DNA from: Escherichia sp. E1V33
GTDB taxonomy: Bacteria > Pseudomonadota > Gammaproteobacteria > Enterobacterales > Enterobacteriaceae
Direction of reading: 5' to 3'
Assembly (NCBI RefSeq): GCF_004211955.1
Contig: NZ_RHJI01000002.1
Location: forward strand, 62,001 to 126,000
Length of the DNA stretch: 64,000 bases
Each line of letters begins with the position of its first letter. Position 1 is the stretch's first letter. Positions 62,363-64,000 of this stretch are shown piece after piece. The notes beneath the pieces were generated by a model that saw nothing but the letters and a program-made list of their open reading frames with translations, was not told the origin of the DNA and made no database searches. A program made the position numbers and the translations under genes.

Positions 62363-63538
62363 ATGTCCCGCTTTTTAATTTGTAGTTTTGCCCTGGTTTT
62401 ACTCTATCCCGCAGGTATTGATATGTACCTGGTCGGCTTACCGCGCATCGCCGCCGATCTCAATGCCAGCGAGGCGCAGTTGCATATTGCGTTCTCCGTT
62501 TACCTTGCAGGGATGGCGGCAGCAATGTTATTTGCCGGTAAAGTGGCCGATCGTTCAGGGAGAAAACCTGTCGCCATCCCCGGCGCGGCGCTGTTTATTA
62601 TCGCCTCTGTGCTCTGTTCACTGGCTGAAACCAGCGCGTTATTTCTTGCAGGACGCTTTCTGCAGGGCCTGGGCGCGGGCTGTTGTTACGTGGTGGCGTT
62701 CGCGATTTTACGCGACACGTTGGACGATCGACGTCGGGCAAAAGTACTGTCATTACTCAACGGCATTACCTGCATCATTCCGGTGTTAGCTCCAGTGCTC
62801 GGCCACCTGATTATGCTTAAGTTCCCGTGGCAAAGCCTGTTCTGGGTAATGGCGCTGATGGGTGTCGCGGTACTCATGTTGTCATTGTTTATTTTAAAAG
62901 AAACCCGCCCTGCGGTACCTACCACTTCGGGTAAACCACGAGAAAATACCGAGTCGCTGCTTAACCGCTTTTTCCTCAGCCGAGTGCTTATCACCACCCT
63001 CAGCGTCTCCGTCATCCTTACCTTCGTGAATACCTCGCCAGTATTGCTGATGGAAATCATGGGTTTTGCGCGCGGAGAATACGCCACCATTATGGCGTTG
63101 ACCGCAGGTGTCAGCATGACCGTATCGTTCTCCACGCCATTTGCGTTGGGGATTTTTAAGCCACGTACATTGATGATCGCCTCGCAAGTGTTATTTCTGG
63201 CGGCGGGAATCATCCTTGCAATTTCGCCTTCCCATGCTGTTTCGCTGTTTGGCATCACGTTGATTTGCGCCGGCTTTTCGGTGGGATTCGGCGTGGCAAT
63301 GAGTCAGGCTTTAGGGCCGTTTTCATTACGCGCTGGCGTGGCCAGTTCGACGTTAGGCATTGCACAGGTTTGCGGTTCATCACTGTGGATTTGGCTAGCG
63401 GCGGTAGTCGGCGTAGGTGCATGGAATATGCTGATCGGGATTCTGATTGCCTGTAGCATAGTGAGTCTGTTGCTGATTATGCTCGTCGCGCCTGGACGCC
63501 CCATTACTGCTCATGAAGAAATCCATCACCACACTTGA
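62363..63538 (+). CDS. mdtL: MdtL, multidrug efflux MFS (DHA1)
   Basis: A 391-residue inner-membrane drug:proton antiporter with 12 helices (formerly yidY); in K-12 its overexpression gives chloramphenicol resistance. Motif A is [17 protein letters not shown] near residue 60 and motif C is in [19 protein letters not shown]. The ATG at 62363 ([16 protein letters not shown]) is the standard start. The basic C-terminal tail ends EEIHHHT. It overlaps the start of yidZ by 26 bp, so the two are translationally coupled. Confidence 0.94.
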   Translation: MSRFLICSFALVLLYPAGIDMYLVGLPRIAADLNASEAQLHIAFSVYLAGMAAAMLFAGKVADRSGRKPVAIPGAALFIIASVLCSLAETSALFLAGRFLQGLGAGCCYVVAFAILRDTLDDRRRAKVLSLLNGITCIIPVLAPVLGHLIMLKFPWQSLFWVMALMGVAVLMLSLFILKETRPAVPTTSGKPRENTESLLNRFFLSRVLITTLSVSVILTFVNTSPVLLMEIMGFARGEYATIMALTAGVSMTVSFSTPFALGIFKPRTLMIASQVLFLAAGIILAISPSHAVSLFGITLICAGFSVGFGVAMSQALGPFSLRAGVASSTLGIAQVCGSSLWIWLAAVVGVGAWNMLIGILIACSIVSLLLIMLVAPGRPITAHEEIHHHT

Positions 63539-64000
63539 TCTGAATTTGCTGCTCTGCCTGCAACTGCTGATGCAGGAGCGCAGCGTGACCAAAGCGGCGA
63601 AACGGATGAACGTGACGCCTTCGGCGGTGAGCAAGTCTCTGGCAAAGCTTCGGATATGGTTTGATGACCTGCTCTTTGTGAACTCACCGCTGGGCCTGAC
63701 GCCAACGCCGCTGATGGTCAGCATGGAGCAAAATCTGGCGGAGTGGATGCAAATGAGCAATCTGCTGCTGGATAAACCGCACCACCAAATGCCACGTGGT
63801 CTGAAGTTTGAGCTGGCAGCAGAATCGCCGCTGATGATGATTATGTTTAATGCACTGTCGAAACATATTTACCAGCGTTATCCACAGGCGACGATTAAAC
63901 TGCGCAACTGGGATTACGACTCGTTGGATGCAATTATTCGTGGCGAAGTGGATATCGGTTTTACCGGACGAGAAAGCCACCCACGCTCGCGAGAACAGCT
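63513..64000 (+). CDS. yidZ: YidZ, LysR-type regulator (5' part)
   Basis: The first 162 codons of a LysR-family transcription factor of about 319 residues; the gene runs off the window end. The N-terminal winged helix-turn-helix is [20 protein letters not shown] followed by [10 protein letters not shown] (residues about 17-47), and the start of the effector-binding domain follows ([24 protein letters not shown]). In K-12 it has been reported to be involved in anaerobic nitric oxide protection. The ATG at 63513 lies within mdtL, overlapping its 3' end by 26 bp. Confidence 0.93.
   Translation, partial: MKKSITTLDLNLLLCLQLLMQERSVTKAAKRMNVTPSAVSKSLAKLRIWFDDLLFVNSPLGLTPTPLMVSMEQNLAEWMQMSNLLLDKPHHQMPRGLKFELAAESPLMMIMFNALSKHIYQRYPQATIKLRNWDYDSLDAIIRGEVDIGFTGRESHPRSREQ

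Overview
The window is chromosomal DNA of an enterobacterium in the genus Escherichia. Nearly every gene matches, in order and orientation, the E. coli K-12 segment from yicG to yidZ, which includes the gmk-rpoZ-spoT-trmH-recG block, uhpABCT, ilvBN, the dnaA-dnaN-recF-gyrB operon, rpmH-rnpA-yidD-yidC-mnmE and the tna locus. Fast-evolving products (LigB, YidX, the DnaA linker, YidR) differ from the K-12 proteins as I remember them at several percent of positions. I therefore favour a lineage well away from K-12: another E. coli phylogroup, Shigella, a cryptic clade or E. albertii. I cannot name the species from sequence alone.

Layout. 1-8.1 kb: end of yicG, ligB, then gmk and the rpoZ-spoT-trmH-recG block. 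8.2-15.3 kb: gltS, xanP, yicH and the alpha-xylosidase yicI. 15.6-18.2 kb: the selC tRNA, an orphan FliB-like cysteine-cluster protein, and yicL. 18.2-25.6 kb: nlpA, yicS, nepI, an inserted HigB/HigA-like toxin-antitoxin pair, yicN, and the adenine genes adeQ and ade. 25.6-32.9 kb: hexose-phosphate uptake and its sensing system (uhpT, uhpC, uhpB, uhpA), then ilvN, ilvB and their attenuator leader ivbL. 33.0-41.1 kb: the SOS-induced istR/tisB module, emrD and the yidF-yidL cluster with a Cys-type sulfatase. 41.2-49.3 kb: yidE, the small heat-shock genes ibpA/ibpB, yidQ, yidR, cbrA, yidX, yidA and yidB. 49.5-60 kb: gyrB, recF, dnaN, dnaA, rpmH, rnpA, yidD, yidC and mnmE. 60-64 kb: the wrecked tna locus, mdtL and the start of yidZ.

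The main departures from the K-12 layout are: (1) tnaC and about 785 bp of tnaA are deleted, so only codons 262-471 of tnaA remain, and tnaB carries a frameshift in a run of seven G, which predicts an indole-negative cell; (2) the dgo operon is gone except for the last 37 codons of dgoT; (3) the glv genes are absent between yidL and yidE; (4) yicJ and setC are absent around selC, with a FliB-like gene in place of setC; (5) a toxin-antitoxin pair sits between nepI and yicN. Four of the five differences remove or replace sugar or amino-acid catabolic genes, while the replication, translation and membrane-biogenesis genes are intact.

Regulatory sites that can be read directly include a LacI/PurR-type palindrome at xanP, the CRP/UhpA-type uhpT promoter, the ilvB attenuator, a LexA box at tisB, the IstR-1 target duplex, a sigma-32 promoter and thermometer-like leader at ibpA, a CreB tag at cbrA, a DnaA box upstream of dnaA, and several REP/BIME repeats. 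I saw no insertion sequence, prophage or CRISPR array. Statements about K-12 content and protein lengths are from memory.
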